Below are positions 1 through 8,705 of a stretch of DNA of 49,752 bases, one piece after another. The notes under the pieces were generated by a model. It searched no databases. It was not told the DNA's origin and was given only the letters and a program-made list of their open reading frames with translations. Each line of letters begins with the position of its first letter. Position 1 is the first letter of the stretch. The position numbers were made by a program, and so were the translations under genes. Where the stretch lies: positions 1 to 49,752 of the forward strand of contig NZ_FPAG01000013.1 in the NCBI RefSeq assembly GCF_900116365.1, read 5' to 3'. Source of the DNA: Zhouia amylolytica (GTDB taxonomy: Bacteria > Bacteroidota > Bacteroidia > Flavobacteriales > Flavobacteriaceae).

Positions 1-315
1 AAGCTCATCCATCATTCGGATAGAGGGCTACAATATTGCTCCGAGGTTTATCAAACGGAATTGAGAAAAAACAATATCAGACCTTCCATGACTACAGGGT
101 ATGACTGTTATCAAAATGCATTAGCCGAAAGAATAAACGGTATCTTAAAAAGTGAATTTTTAATTTATCAATGCAATAACAAGAAAGAACTTGAACTCCT
201 GGTTAAAGAGTCTATTGATACTTACAATAATGTAAGACCACATTTAAGTCTTAACATGAAAACACCTAATTTTGTACATATAAAAAAACCAGAGAAGCGA
301 ACTACTCTGGTTTGA
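1..315 (+). CDS. IS3-family transposase OrfB, C-terminal part (5' end outside window)
   Basis: The reading frame is open from base 1 to the TGA at 313-315, so the gene begins outside the window. The translation starts with an HHSDRG block followed by QYCS, the second catalytic Asp region of the DDE integrase core. It continues with NALAERINGILKSE, which carries the catalytic Glu, and ends with the PHLSLNMKTP block seen at the end of IS3/IS150-type OrfB proteins. The enzyme cuts and joins the element's ends. Only about 104 codons are visible, so the first catalytic Asp and OrfA cannot be checked. An internal ATG at 61 is not a real start because conserved sequence lies upstream of it. Family assignment is confident; subgroup is not. 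Confidence 0.9.
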   Translation, partial: KLIHHSDRGLQYCSEVYQTELRKNNIRPSMTTGYDCYQNALAERINGILKSEFLIYQCNNKKELELLVKESIDTYNNVRPHLSLNMKTPNFVHIKKPEKRTTLV

Positions 316-332
316 TTTAACTTTTTTAAAAA

Positions 333-358
333 CTGTCAACCTATATTAGGACGACTCA
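333..358 (+). repeat. Putative right terminal inverted repeat of the IS3 element
   Basis: The segment runs from CTGTCAACC to ACGACTCA and sits at the expected distance after the transposase stop. I infer its boundary from the CA-3' end rule; the matching left repeat lies outside the window. Confidence 0.55.
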
Positions 359-370
359 TTAGATTTATAT

Positions 371-2029
371 TTAGTCTATAACCTCACTGATTGGATTTCC
401 AGTAGTCGCATTCGGGAATGCGATTCCCAACAATGCTGAGATTGTTGGCGCTATATCAGGTATTTCCGTTCTTTCCGTAGTTTCTCCATGGTTAATTCCA
501 TGTCCGAAAAATAATAGAGGTGCATGGGTATCGTAATTAAAATTAGATCCATGCGTTGATCCTGTTCTTGAATAGCTTATCACACCCGGTTCCAGAACCA
601 CCATAACATCACCTGATCGTTTGTGATTGTATCCTTTTTGCAATAAATATGGTACTGGTTGGGTAAAGTCATGCTTTCGCATCTCCTGTGCTGTAAAAAC
701 TTCAAATACACCATCGTAATTAACCACTTCATTAGCTATAGCCTCTTCAACCTCAGCTAAATCAAGATCTAACTCTTCCAGTTTTTCATAATTAAGGAAT
801 ATTTGAAAATTAGAGAAGTTCTTAACCAACCCTTTTGCTCCATACTCCTCTTGCAGAAACTCATTTAATTTAACTTTAAAATCTGATGTACTAAAATAGC
901 CCCCAGGAATCTTCACAGACTCCAAATAGGCAGGTACGTGAACAGCAGCATGATCTGCAGTTAAAAAAACCGAATAGTTTCCTTTCCCTACTTCTTGATC
1001 AAGCTTATTAAACAGACGCTCCAAATCCTGGTCTAATCGTAAATACGTATCTTCAATTTCAACGGAATTAACACCAAATTGATGCCCTACGTAATCGGTA
1101 CTTGAAAAGCTTACCGCCAGAAAATCCGTTTCGTCATCTTTTCCTAATTCTTCTCCTTCAATTGCTGCTATAGCAAAGTCGGTAGTCAGGCTATTACCAA
1201 ATGGCGTTGCCTTAATGATATCATATTCGTTATTCTCTTTCCAAAGTTTATTCAATTTATGAGGAAAAACCGCATCTTTCTCTCCTTTAAATTTTCCTTC
1301 AAAATTATTCATATCAGTACCGCTGGCTGTATAAGTTTCAATATCATATAATGTATTCCACTCTTTCTTATATTGTTTTGCCGCATCGGATTTATTAAAC
1401 CTGGTCACCCATTTAGGAAGTTCATCCATATAATAAGTACTGCTAATAAAAGCACCTTCATCCTTTCCATGAAACCAATAGGCTGCATTGGCACTATGAC
1501 CAGCTGGAAGGATAGCTCCTCTGTCTTTAATAGCAATGCCTATGACCTTACCTCTCATTTGAGTTGCTAACCTCAATTGATCCGTAACTGTGGTCGTTAT
1601 CATTCTATTTGGAGACATTTTACCGGCATCCGAATTTGTTCCTACCGAGTTTACATTATCATCCTGAGCGCAATAAACACTTTTATCTATGGTTTTATCA
1701 TACCAGTCGTTCGCTATAATTCCGTGAAAGGCAGGGGTTGTTCCCGTATAAACTGAAGCATGGCCAGGCCCTGTATAAGTAGGTACATAATTGAAATGAT
1801 TGTTTTTGCAGTTAAATCCTTCGGCAACCATTCTTTTGAATCCACCGTCTCCATAACGATTCCAAAAACGAGGTAAATAATCGTACCGCATCTGATCGAC
1901 AACGATACCTACAACTAATTTGGGTTTTTTATAAGCATCATTAACCGATTGCGCACTCAAACCGTTACTAAGAAATAAAGCTGCTATGGCAGTCAAAAAA
2001 GCAAGCTTTGACAATTTAATTTTCTTCAC
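371..2029 (-). CDS. pafA: PafA-type alkaline phosphatase (exported phosphomonoesterase)
   Basis: This 552-residue protein belongs to the alkaline phosphatase superfamily (type I phosphodiesterase/nucleotide pyrophosphatase fold). A signal peptide covers about residues 1-26, ending in LSAQ. The residues expected of the Elizabethkingia PafA group are visible: metal ligand Asp45 in VVDQMRYD, catalytic Thr86 in PTYTGPGHAS, Asn107 in IIANDW, and Lys169/Arg171 in AIKDRG. Further metal ligands lie in STDYVGHQ, LTADHAA and STHGSN. The K-x-R pair is characteristic of the monoesterase rather than the diesterase branch. It should release phosphate from organic phosphomonoesters outside the inner membrane. 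A TATTTTTG-like -7 element on the minus strand at 2080-2087 has no clear -33 partner. An IS3 element ends 12 bp beyond the stop. Confidence 0.88.
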   Translation of the reverse strand: MKKIKLSKLAFLTAIAALFLSNGLSAQSVNDAYKKPKLVVGIVVDQMRYDYLPRFWNRYGDGGFKRMVAEGFNCKNNHFNYVPTYTGPGHASVYTGTTPAFHGIIANDWYDKTIDKSVYCAQDDNVNSVGTNSDAGKMSPNRMITTTVTDQLRLATQMRGKVIGIAIKDRGAILPAGHSANAAYWFHGKDEGAFISSTYYMDELPKWVTRFNKSDAAKQYKKEWNTLYDIETYTASGTDMNNFEGKFKGEKDAVFPHKLNKLWKENNEYDIIKATPFGNSLTTDFAIAAIEGEELGKDDETDFLAVSFSSTDYVGHQFGVNSVEIEDTYLRLDQDLERLFNKLDQEVGKGNYSVFLTADHAAVHVPAYLESVKIPGGYFSTSDFKVKLNEFLQEEYGAKGLVKNFSNFQIFLNYEKLEELDLDLAEVEEAIANEVVNYDGVFEVFTAQEMRKHDFTQPVPYLLQKGYNHKRSGDVMVVLEPGVISYSRTGSTHGSNFNYDTHAPLLFFGHGINHGETTERTEIPDIAPTISALLGIAFPNATTGNPISEVID

Positions 2030-2246
2030 TTTGTTTTGTATTTAATATTTCTAATATAAAATTTACGAACCTAAACAAACAAAAATAGGGGATTCGTTTA
2101 TTATTCGCTTTAAGAATTGGTTAAAATACCGCTTAAGATTATTATTTTTACCTCAGTTATTCTATTTTTAACTTTTAGAGACCATCATCCTGACAGTATT
2201 GTTATTAGGGATGGGTGTCCTTAAATAATTACCTGAATTTTAATAC

Positions 2247-2984
2247 ATGAAGTATCTTCAAAATATAGGCAAGTACTTTTTAATGATAAGAGAAGTCTTC
2301 AATAAACCTACAAAATGGTCGATTATGAAGACTTTAATTTTAAAAGAAATCGACGACCTTATATACGGTTCTCTGGGTATAATCGTATTTATTTCATTTT
2401 TTGTAGGTGGTGTAGTTGCCATTCAAACTGCACTAAACATAGACAACCCTCTGATTCCAAAATATTTAGTTGGTTTTGCAACACGCCAATCTGTAATTCT
2501 TGAATTTGCACCTACTTTTACCTCTATCATCATGGCAGGAAAAGTAGGATCATATATTACCTCAAGTATAGGAACCATGCGGGTCACTGAACAAATAGAT
2601 GCCCTAGAAGTAATGGGTATTAATGCATTGAATTATTTAGTGTTCCCAAAGATTATAGCTTTGATGCTTTATCCGTTTATTATTGCCATTGCCATGTACC
2701 TTGGAATATTTGGAGGCTGGGTGGCTGCAGTATTTGGAAATTACAGTACCAGTGCTGAGTTCGTACAGGGGATTCAAGTTGATTTTAAGGATTTTCATGT
2801 GATCTATGCTTTCACTAAAACCATCATCTTTGCTTTTATACTTGCCACCATTCCTGCTTTTTATGGATTTTATATGAAAGGTGGCGCCCTAGAAGTTGGA
2901 AAAGCCAGTACTACTTCGTTTGTATGGACGAGTGTCGTTATCATTATTGTAAATTATATTATTACCCAAATGATGTTGGGTTAA
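2247..2984 (+). CDS. mlaE: MlaE-family ABC transporter permease
   Basis: This 245-residue integral membrane protein has the MlaE (DUF140) pattern: a short amphipathic N-terminus, then about five or six hydrophobic segments. A central block around FAPTFTSIIMAGKVGSY and EQIDALEVMGINAL is the family's most conserved region. With MlaF it forms the inner-membrane core of a phospholipid transport system that maintains outer-membrane lipid asymmetry. The next gene, mlaF, begins 25 bp downstream on the same strand, so the two are likely co-transcribed. Its length is close to the family's usual 250-260 residues. No substrate-binding mlaD follows here, although Bacteroidota often have one. Confidence 0.88.
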   Translation: MKYLQNIGKYFLMIREVFNKPTKWSIMKTLILKEIDDLIYGSLGIIVFISFFVGGVVAIQTALNIDNPLIPKYLVGFATRQSVILEFAPTFTSIIMAGKVGSYITSSIGTMRVTEQIDALEVMGINALNYLVFPKIIALMLYPFIIAIAMYLGIFGGWVAAVFGNYSTSAEFVQGIQVDFKDFHVIYAFTKTIIFAFILATIPAFYGFYMKGGALEVGKASTTSFVWTSVVIIIVNYIITQMMLG

Positions 2985-3009
2985 TCAATGCTCATAAAAA
3001 ACAACGGAA

Positions 3010-3777
3010 ATGATTGTAGTAGAAGATCTTCATAAATCGTTTGGAAATGTTGAAATCTTAAAAGGAATTTCAACCGTGTTTGACAAGGGTAAAACCAATC
3101 TTATTATTGGTCAGAGTGGTTCAGGAAAGACAGTTTTCCTTAAATCCCTCTTGGGCTTACATACTCCTGACCAAGGAAAGATCATTTATGACGGAAAGGT
3201 TTATTCGGAACTCAACGATGATGAGAAAAGAAATCTCCGGCAAGAAATGGGAATGGTTTTTCAGGGAAGTGCCCTGTTTGATTCCATGAACGTTGAAGAG
3301 AATGTAATGTTTCCATTAAAAATGTTTACTGATAAGGAATACGATGAAATGAAGGAACGTGTGGATTTTGTTTTAAAAAGGGTAAACCTTAAAAATGCGC
3401 ACACAAAATACCCGGCCGAATTATCCGGTGGTATGCAAAAACGTGTAGCTATTGCCCGAGCTATTGTCAACAACCCAAAATATCTATTTTGTGATGAACC
3501 TAATTCTGGACTTGATCCAAAAACGGCTATTTTAATAGACAATCTCATTCAGGAAATTACAAAAGAATATAACATCACCACAGTCATCAATACACATGAC
3601 ATGAACTCGGTAATGGAAATCGGGGAAAAGATTATCTTTCTTAAAGATGGTCATAAGGAATGGGAAGGCACCAATAACGAAATTTTCAAAACAAATAATG
3701 AAGCAGTAACTAATTTTGTTTACTCTTCTGACTTGTTTAAAAAAGTAAGACAAATGTATATTGAAGAAAGGGATTAA
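3010..3777 (+). CDS. mlaF: MlaF-family ABC transporter ATP-binding protein
   Basis: This 255-residue ABC ATPase has all core motifs: Walker A GQSGSGKT at 34-41, Q-loop Gln85, signature LSGGM at 138-142, Walker B ending at Asp162-Glu163, D-loop SGLDP and switch His in INTHDMNSV. The LSGGMQKRVAIARA version of the signature is typical of MlaF and related lipid transport ATPases. It powers the MlaE permease encoded 25 bp upstream. A strong hairpin terminator follows directly after the stop codon, so the transcription unit ends here without mlaD. Confidence 0.9.
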   Translation: MIVVEDLHKSFGNVEILKGISTVFDKGKTNLIIGQSGSGKTVFLKSLLGLHTPDQGKIIYDGKVYSELNDDEKRNLRQEMGMVFQGSALFDSMNVEENVMFPLKMFTDKEYDEMKERVDFVLKRVNLKNAHTKYPAELSGGMQKRVAIARAIVNNPKYLFCDEPNSGLDPKTAILIDNLIQEITKEYNITTVINTHDMNSVMEIGEKIIFLKDGHKEWEGTNNEIFKTNNEAVTNFVYSSDLFKKVRQMYIEERD

Positions 3778-3805
3778 AAAAAGGGGCTCATGAGCTCCTT
3801 TTTTT
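3774..3805. terminator. Bidirectional terminator between mlaF and the DUF389 gene
   Basis: A GC-rich hairpin, GGGGCTCA paired with TGAGCTCC, is flanked by an A-run on the left and a T-run on the right. It can end transcription of both convergent genes. It overlaps the mlaF stop region and the last codon of the DUF389 gene. Confidence 0.85.
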
Positions 3806-5264
3806 AATTGACTTGTTTGACTTCAACCTTAGTATTATTCGTTCTAACTTTTAGCCACTCTTTCATTTTCTCTAACTCCTTGGAGGCTGTTGCTGTCTTT
3901 TTCATCTTTACATAAAAAACCGGTATGGTATCAGTTTTTTGGTAATTAGTTTTCATTTGAAACGCAAAGGCAAATTCTTCAAGATTCTGATAATTTATTT
4001 TAGCTTCTTTACTTATCTCTGCAAACGGAATTTGGTTATATGCATACATACTCAACTTCTCCAATTCATTTTCCAAAACTGAAATTCGTTGATCTTTAGT
4101 TTCCATTTCACGCTTTTTTGATTCATAAAGTTCCGAAACGTATTTAAACTTTTCTTCAGAATCATCCTTACCTCCTTTAATTTCCAATGTTGCATTTTCC
4201 AGATACGGATAGGTAGCCATTTGTGTTCTCCAGGTTTGAATTACATTATCGGGTATGGACTCGCCACCACCAAAAACCAATTCAATTATTGGATTATCTC
4301 CTCCATTGTATTCTATGGTATTATATTTATCAAGAAAATATCCTTGATCTGAAAATTGATACGTTTTCACCTTCTCATTAATAAATGAATTTGCATTCTT
4401 CTTAAACATCGATTCCTGCCACACGTTATAAAACGTAAACAATGCAGGCACTATAACTATAATTGCTACTATAGATGCTACTCTTGCAATAAACCTTCTT
4501 CTGGCCGAATTAGCATAGCGCACCATCGGAAATCGTAAAATCTTTAATACCAAAAAGGTAGCCAATCCTATGAAAATCGTATTAATAATGAAGAGATACA
4601 TAGCTCCACCGGCATATTGTAAATTCCATATAGCAAGTCCAAAACCAACAGTACAAAGCGGAGGCATTAAGGCTGTTGCAATTGCTACCCCAAAGATCAC
4701 ACTTGCTATTGTACCTTTTTTTGCACGAGCAATTACCAGTGCCAAACCACCAAAAAACGCAATAAGTACGTCCCGAATATCCGGAGCAGTTCGAGCTAAA
4801 AGTTCTGATGATTCATCTCGAAGTGGAAACAGTTTAAAAAATAAGAAAGCTGTTAAAACACTTAAAACCACCATTACGAGAAAGTTTTTAACGGATCTTC
4901 GTAAAGTGTCTATATCATTAATTGCTAATGACATTCCCATCCCCAAAATAGGTCCCATTAGGGGTGAAATTAACATGGCTCCAATAACTACAGCGGTTGA
5001 ATTTGCATTTAACCCAACAGATGCTATAAAAATGGAACAAATTAAAATCCAGGAAGTATGACCTTTAAAAGCTATATCCCCTTTGATCTCATCAATGGTA
5101 GTTTCTTGGTCTGTATTTCCTCTAATATCCAAAAGGTCTGCCAGAAAGGTCTTAAGACTTCCTAGAAGGCCGGAAAAATCCTTTTTAACCTTATCGGTAC
5201 TTTGATTTATTTTCTCCTCTTGTACCTTGTCTTCCTGTTTGGTATTGTTTGCTTTCTCTTCCAT
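3804..5264 (-). CDS. DUF389 / TIGR00341-family membrane protein, function unknown
   Basis: The protein has 486 residues. A charged N-terminal tail of about 65 residues is followed by about six hydrophobic segments, with the family's signature GAMLISPLMGPILG near residue 95. A later conserved ATALMPPLCTVG segment is also typical. After the last helix (near residue 280) there is a soluble region of about 200 residues with a coiled-coil-like stretch rich in E and K. The biochemical role of the family is not established. It is the last gene of a leftward operon, 3 bp after the GDP-mannose pyrophosphorylase gene, but that does not by itself imply a shared function. The long C-terminal region is the part most worth structural prediction. 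Confidence 0.8.
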   Translation of the reverse strand: MEEKANNTKQEDKVQEEKINQSTDKVKKDFSGLLGSLKTFLADLLDIRGNTDQETTIDEIKGDIAFKGHTSWILICSIFIASVGLNANSTAVVIGAMLISPLMGPILGMGMSLAINDIDTLRRSVKNFLVMVVLSVLTAFLFFKLFPLRDESSELLARTAPDIRDVLIAFFGGLALVIARAKKGTIASVIFGVAIATALMPPLCTVGFGLAIWNLQYAGGAMYLFIINTIFIGLATFLVLKILRFPMVRYANSARRRFIARVASIVAIIVIVPALFTFYNVWQESMFKKNANSFINEKVKTYQFSDQGYFLDKYNTIEYNGGDNPIIELVFGGGESIPDNVIQTWRTQMATYPYLENATLEIKGGKDDSEEKFKYVSELYESKKREMETKDQRISVLENELEKLSMYAYNQIPFAEISKEAKINYQNLEEFAFAFQMKTNYQKTDTIPVFYVKMKKTATASKELEKMKEWLKVRTNNTKVEVKQVN

Positions 5265-5267
5265 GCC

Positions 5268-6347
5268 CTATATTAAATGATCGCCTAACTTTTGTTTAAC
5301 AGAAACCAATACTGTTTTAATATCTTGTTCTTTTTCTTTAGGATAAACCAAAAGAATATTGTCTTTATCCACCACAATATAATCATTTAATCCTTCCATA
5401 ACGACAATTTTTCCCGGGCCTGTTTTAATAATATTCCTATTACTATTAGTAAGCAAAGTTTTTGCATTCAGAATGGCATTTTGGTTTCCGTCTTTCTCTA
5501 GTTCATTATATAAAGAGCCCCATGTTCCTAAATCGTTCCAATCAAAACCTGCTAAAAGTACATGAATATTTTTAGCGTGCTCAAGGATTGCGTAATCTAT
5601 AGATATGTCTTGTGCCTTTTCATAATTTTCTGCTATAAAATCAGATTCATTATCGGAATTGTACACTTGCATACCCTGAGCAAACAAGGTGTATAGCTCT
5701 GGCTGAAACTTTTGAAAGGCATTTACAATACTCCGGACCCCCCAAACAAAAATTCCGGCATTCCATAAAAAGTTTCCTTTTGTTAAAAATATTTTAGCCG
5801 TTTCATAGTCAGGTTTCTCTCTAAACTGACGTACCTTTTTAATTTCTACTCCTGATTTCTTTTTGAACTCGATATATCCATATCCTGTATTAGGGAAAGT
5901 TGGTTTAACTCCTAGTGTCATTAGAATCTCCTTTTGAGCACATTCTTCAAAGCATCTTTTAATGTTTTTCTCAAAAGTAAATTCATCTTCAATCCAGTGA
6001 TCGCTAGGGGCAACTAACATAAGGGCATTTGGGTTCTTTTTGAGAATTTTTAATGATGCATATAAAACACAAGGGGCTGTGTTTCGCCTTGCGGGTTCCA
6101 AAATTACCTGATCTTCTTTAACATCCACAAGTTGCTCTAAAACAAGTTCCTTATATCGCTCATTAGTTAAAACCAATATGTTCTCTTTTGGAATAAAACG
6201 ATTCAGGCGTGAGAACGTTTTTTGAATAAGCGTTTGCCCTGACCCTAAAAGATCATGAAATTGTTTTGGATAGCCCTGGGTACTTAACGGCCAAAACCGA
6301 GAACCTACGCCTCCGGCCATGATTACCGCATAATAATTTTTATTCAT
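5268..6347 (-). CDS. manC: Mannose-1-phosphate guanylyltransferase (GDP-mannose pyrophosphorylase)
   Basis: This 359-residue nucleotidyltransferase makes GDP-mannose from GTP and mannose 1-phosphate, feeding polysaccharide, lipopolysaccharide and fucose synthesis. The N-terminal nucleotide-binding signature AGGVGSRFWPLS (11-22) followed by PKQF (27-30) is diagnostic. Internal motifs APSDHWI, GYGYIE, FREKP and WNAGIFVW are also visible. The length fits the short, single-function form that lacks the C-terminal mannose-6-phosphate isomerase domain. It lies 10 bp after the SprT-like gene and 3 bp before the DUF389 gene, so it is embedded in a five-gene operon. Confidence 0.92.
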   Translation of the reverse strand: MNKNYYAVIMAGGVGSRFWPLSTQGYPKQFHDLLGSGQTLIQKTFSRLNRFIPKENILVLTNERYKELVLEQLVDVKEDQVILEPARRNTAPCVLYASLKILKKNPNALMLVAPSDHWIEDEFTFEKNIKRCFEECAQKEILMTLGVKPTFPNTGYGYIEFKKKSGVEIKKVRQFREKPDYETAKIFLTKGNFLWNAGIFVWGVRSIVNAFQKFQPELYTLFAQGMQVYNSDNESDFIAENYEKAQDISIDYAILEHAKNIHVLLAGFDWNDLGTWGSLYNELEKDGNQNAILNAKTLLTNSNRNIIKTGPGKIVVMEGLNDYIVVDKDNILLVYPKEKEQDIKTVLVSVKQKLGDHLI

Positions 6348-6357
6348 CTTGAATGAT

Positions 6358-6957
6358 TTACTGTGGGAGTTCCTCTACCTCAGCATTTGGTTGAAAAAGA
6401 TACACCTTACCTGAATTTACTTCAAGACACTCGTATCGCTTTATTTTTCTATTTCCCTTTTTAAAAATTTTACCATTATAGATTCTAAACAAACTCCCAT
6501 ATGGTAATTCAAATATAAAGGTTTTATCGGGTCCTTCATCAAACTGCTTCAATGCTAACGATAATTTAGCATCAGTATCGCTACTTGCTTTGGGATTTCT
6601 AAAATGATTTGCCAATACAGGCAGGAGGACAGAAGGGAATATTTCCGGGCGTATGAATGGCAACATTAATTGTTGAAAGGTATACTTCCACTCATTGCCA
6701 TGGGGTTTGATATAACGACCATACTTTTGAAACGCAATTAAATGTGCTATTTCATGTATGAGCGTTATCAAAAAGCGATACTTATTAAGGCTGGCGTTAA
6801 CTGTTATTTGATGCATCCCATTGGACAGTCTTCTATAATCTCCATGACGTGTTACGCGTTCATTAACCACTTTTAAATGAACTTCATTTTGCTTAATCAA
6901 TTCAAAGCACGGTTGAGCAGCATTATCCGGCACATATTTTTTTAAGACGTCAAACAT
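6358..6957 (-). CDS. SprT-like zinc-binding protein
   Basis: This 199-residue protein contains HEIAH at 68-72, with a third likely zinc ligand at His86 in KPHGNEWK. That is the SprT/SprT-like arrangement found in bacterial SprT and eukaryotic Spartan. The family is a putative zinc metalloprotease, and the substrate here is unknown. There is no signal peptide, so it should be cytosolic. The C-terminal 70 residues are basic and include RKIKRYECLEV, resembling the zinc-ribbon region of SprT but without its cysteine set. It is 12 bp downstream of the SDR gene and 10 bp upstream of manC. Confidence 0.82.
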   Translation of the reverse strand: MFDVLKKYVPDNAAQPCFELIKQNEVHLKVVNERVTRHGDYRRLSNGMHQITVNASLNKYRFLITLIHEIAHLIAFQKYGRYIKPHGNEWKYTFQQLMLPFIRPEIFPSVLLPVLANHFRNPKASSDTDAKLSLALKQFDEGPDKTFIFELPYGSLFRIYNGKIFKKGNRKIKRYECLEVNSGKVYLFQPNAEVEELPQ

Positions 6958-6969
6958 TCAGCAAATTGT

Positions 6970-7659
6970 TTAGGGTGTACTATTCGAAACCTGCAGTAAT
7001 TTACCATTGTAATATTTATGACCACTTAAGGAGAATTCATAAATATAAGTTGCCATTTCCAAAGCTGATAATGGTGCCATGTAACCGGGAAAAGCTTCTT
7101 CTAACATCTCAGTTTGAACGGCTCCCAATGCTAACACATTAAATGAAGGACCTGTTTCTTTGTACTCTTCAGCTAATAACTCGGTAAGTGTAATCACTGC
7201 TCCTTTTGAAGAACTGTAAGCTGAGAGCCCTGCAAATTTCATACTTCCCTGTACACCTCCCATACTGCTAACGCTCACAACATGACTTTGTTTGTTCATA
7301 TGTGGAATAATTATTCTGGTTAATTCTGCTAATCCAAAAACATTTACTTTGTACACTGCTTCGAATTCAGTTCGCGAGGTTTCGGAAAAAGGTTTATTGA
7401 GCAATCTACCTGCATTATTGATAAGCACATCTACATGCTTCCATTCATTTTCTACAAATGATTTCACTCGATTAACATCTTCATCAGTGTTTAAATCAAA
7501 TGAAAAACTGGTAACATTTGGATACTCTAACTGCGATACGGGTTTATCGTTTCTGGAAAGAGCCAATACTTTATGGCCTGCATCTGCAAAAAGTTTTACC
7601 AGTTCAAATCCAATTCCACGGCTAACTCCGGTTATAATTATATGTTTCTTATTACTCAT
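6970..7659 (-). CDS. Short-chain dehydrogenase/reductase (SDR)
   Basis: This 229-residue Rossmann-fold oxidoreductase has the classical SDR motifs: cofactor loop TGVSRGIG at 10-17, NNAG at 81-84, a catalytic Ser at about 132, and the YxxxK pair Tyr148/Lys152. Arg36 after the second beta strand suggests NADP(H) preference, but this is inference. The substrate cannot be predicted. Its start overlaps the last 8 bases of the upstream M28 peptidase gene, implying translational coupling inside one operon. Confidence 0.88.
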   Translation of the reverse strand: MSNKKHIIITGVSRGIGFELVKLFADAGHKVLALSRNDKPVSQLEYPNVTSFSFDLNTDEDVNRVKSFVENEWKHVDVLINNAGRLLNKPFSETSRTEFEAVYKVNVFGLAELTRIIIPHMNKQSHVVSVSSMGGVQGSMKFAGLSAYSSSKGAVITLTELLAEEYKETGPSFNVLALGAVQTEMLEEAFPGYMAPLSALEMATYIYEFSLSGHKYYNGKLLQVSNSTP

Positions 7660-8614
7660 AAAAATAAACTTCCTTCTTTTTAGTATTTGCCATTTGGGTA
7701 ATTACAGGAATCATCTGTTTGATAAATAAAGTCATATGTGGTATGTCTATCTCCGACATTTCATCATCCACATGGTGGTAAAAATCATAATTTGTAAAAT
7801 CGAATGTGCATAAGGTCTGAGAAGGCACTTTAAAGACTTCATAGAAAGGATAGTTATCTGATCTTTTAAACAAATTGAACTCTTTAGCTTGAGGTAAAAA
7901 ACCAACTAAATTTTCATCTCCGGAATATTCATTCATCTTAGCAGCCATATTGGAGGCCTCATACCCTGTTAAATAGGCTGTATAGTCTTTACTCATAGGC
8001 ACCCCAATCATCTCAAAATTCACCATTGCATATAGATTAATACCTTTTTCTTTTAATTTTGGTGCCAGGTGCTTTGACCCGAGCAATCCTTTTTCCTCGG
8101 CCGCGAACAATGCAAATATCAGGCTTCTTTTATTTTCTTTTGTCTTACCGAAATATTCTGCTAATTCTATTACTGCTGTTGTCCCGGAGGCATTATCATT
8201 CGCTCCGTTGGCTATAGAATCTTTTTCTATTGCGTCTATGATACCAACATGATCATAATGAGCTCCCAGAACGATAAATTCATTTTTTAACTCCGGATCA
8301 CTTCCTTCTACTACTCCGACAACATTAAACGCATTTTTAAAATTTGACAAAGAATCCTTGTAGGTTTCAAAATATGGTTTCACCCCGCTTTTAGAAAAAA
8401 CATGTTCAATATAGTTTGCGGCTTCTTCAAGTCCCTTTGTTCCGGAATCTCGACCCATTAGTAGATCTGAGGACAAAAAATCCATTAATTCAGCTACTGA
8501 TTCTTCGGTTACAGATTCAGGATTTTCACGGTCATTATATTTGCTATTTGACAAAGGCTTACATCCAAATGCAATTAAGCCAAGGATTGTCACTGAAAGT
8601 ATATTTTTTATCAT
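7652..8614 (-). CDS. M28-family zinc aminopeptidase, lipoprotein
   Basis: This 320-residue exported protein starts with a lipoprotein signal; the lipobox AFGC places the lipidated Cys at position 18. The M28 dizinc site is intact: His119 and Asp121 in GAHYDHVG, bridging Asp140 in ANDNASG, the general-base and metal Glu pair at 173-174 in AAEEKG, and a C-terminal His in YHHVDDE. It probably removes N-terminal residues from peptides at the cell envelope. It is the first gene of the five-gene leftward operon. The pdhC terminator lies immediately upstream, and I see no convincing promoter in the short gap. Confidence 0.88.
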   Translation of the reverse strand: MIKNILSVTILGLIAFGCKPLSNSKYNDRENPESVTEESVAELMDFLSSDLLMGRDSGTKGLEEAANYIEHVFSKSGVKPYFETYKDSLSNFKNAFNVVGVVEGSDPELKNEFIVLGAHYDHVGIIDAIEKDSIANGANDNASGTTAVIELAEYFGKTKENKRSLIFALFAAEEKGLLGSKHLAPKLKEKGINLYAMVNFEMIGVPMSKDYTAYLTGYEASNMAAKMNEYSGDENLVGFLPQAKEFNLFKRSDNYPFYEVFKVPSQTLCTFDFTNYDFYHHVDDEMSEIDIPHMTLFIKQMIPVITQMANTKKKEVYFYE

Positions 8615-8641
8615 CTCTAAATTTTAATTGGATATAAAGAT

Positions 8642-8680
8642 AAAAAAAGAAGCTGCTTTATTTATAAACAAAGCAGCTTT
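8642..8680 (-). terminator. Terminator downstream of pdhC
   Basis: On the minus strand a perfect 10-bp stem (AAAGCAGCTT with its complement at 8650-8659 and 8670-8679) is followed by a run of seven T. It ends the pdhA-pdhC transcript, just before the M28 operon. Confidence 0.85.
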
Positions 8681-8705
8681 CTAATAAATATATATTATTT
8701 GTAGT

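Larger units (their letters stand above)
1..358 (+). mobile_element. IS3-family insertion sequence, right end
   Basis: The transposase tail (1-315) is followed by about 40 bp of non-coding sequence that ends in GACGACTCA at 350-358. The reverse complement, TGAGTCGTC, is typical of IS3-family termini, which end in TG...CA. The left end is outside the window, so target duplication cannot be verified. The element ends 12 bp before the stop codon of the convergent phosphatase gene, leaving that gene intact. Confidence 0.75.

Noticed and set aside
4570-5061. 163-codon plus-strand frame
   Set aside because: It is antisense to the conserved membrane half of the DUF389 gene and shows no domain or start context.
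7292-7729. 145-codon plus-strand frame
   Set aside because: It is antisense to the SDR gene with all catalytic motifs on the other strand.
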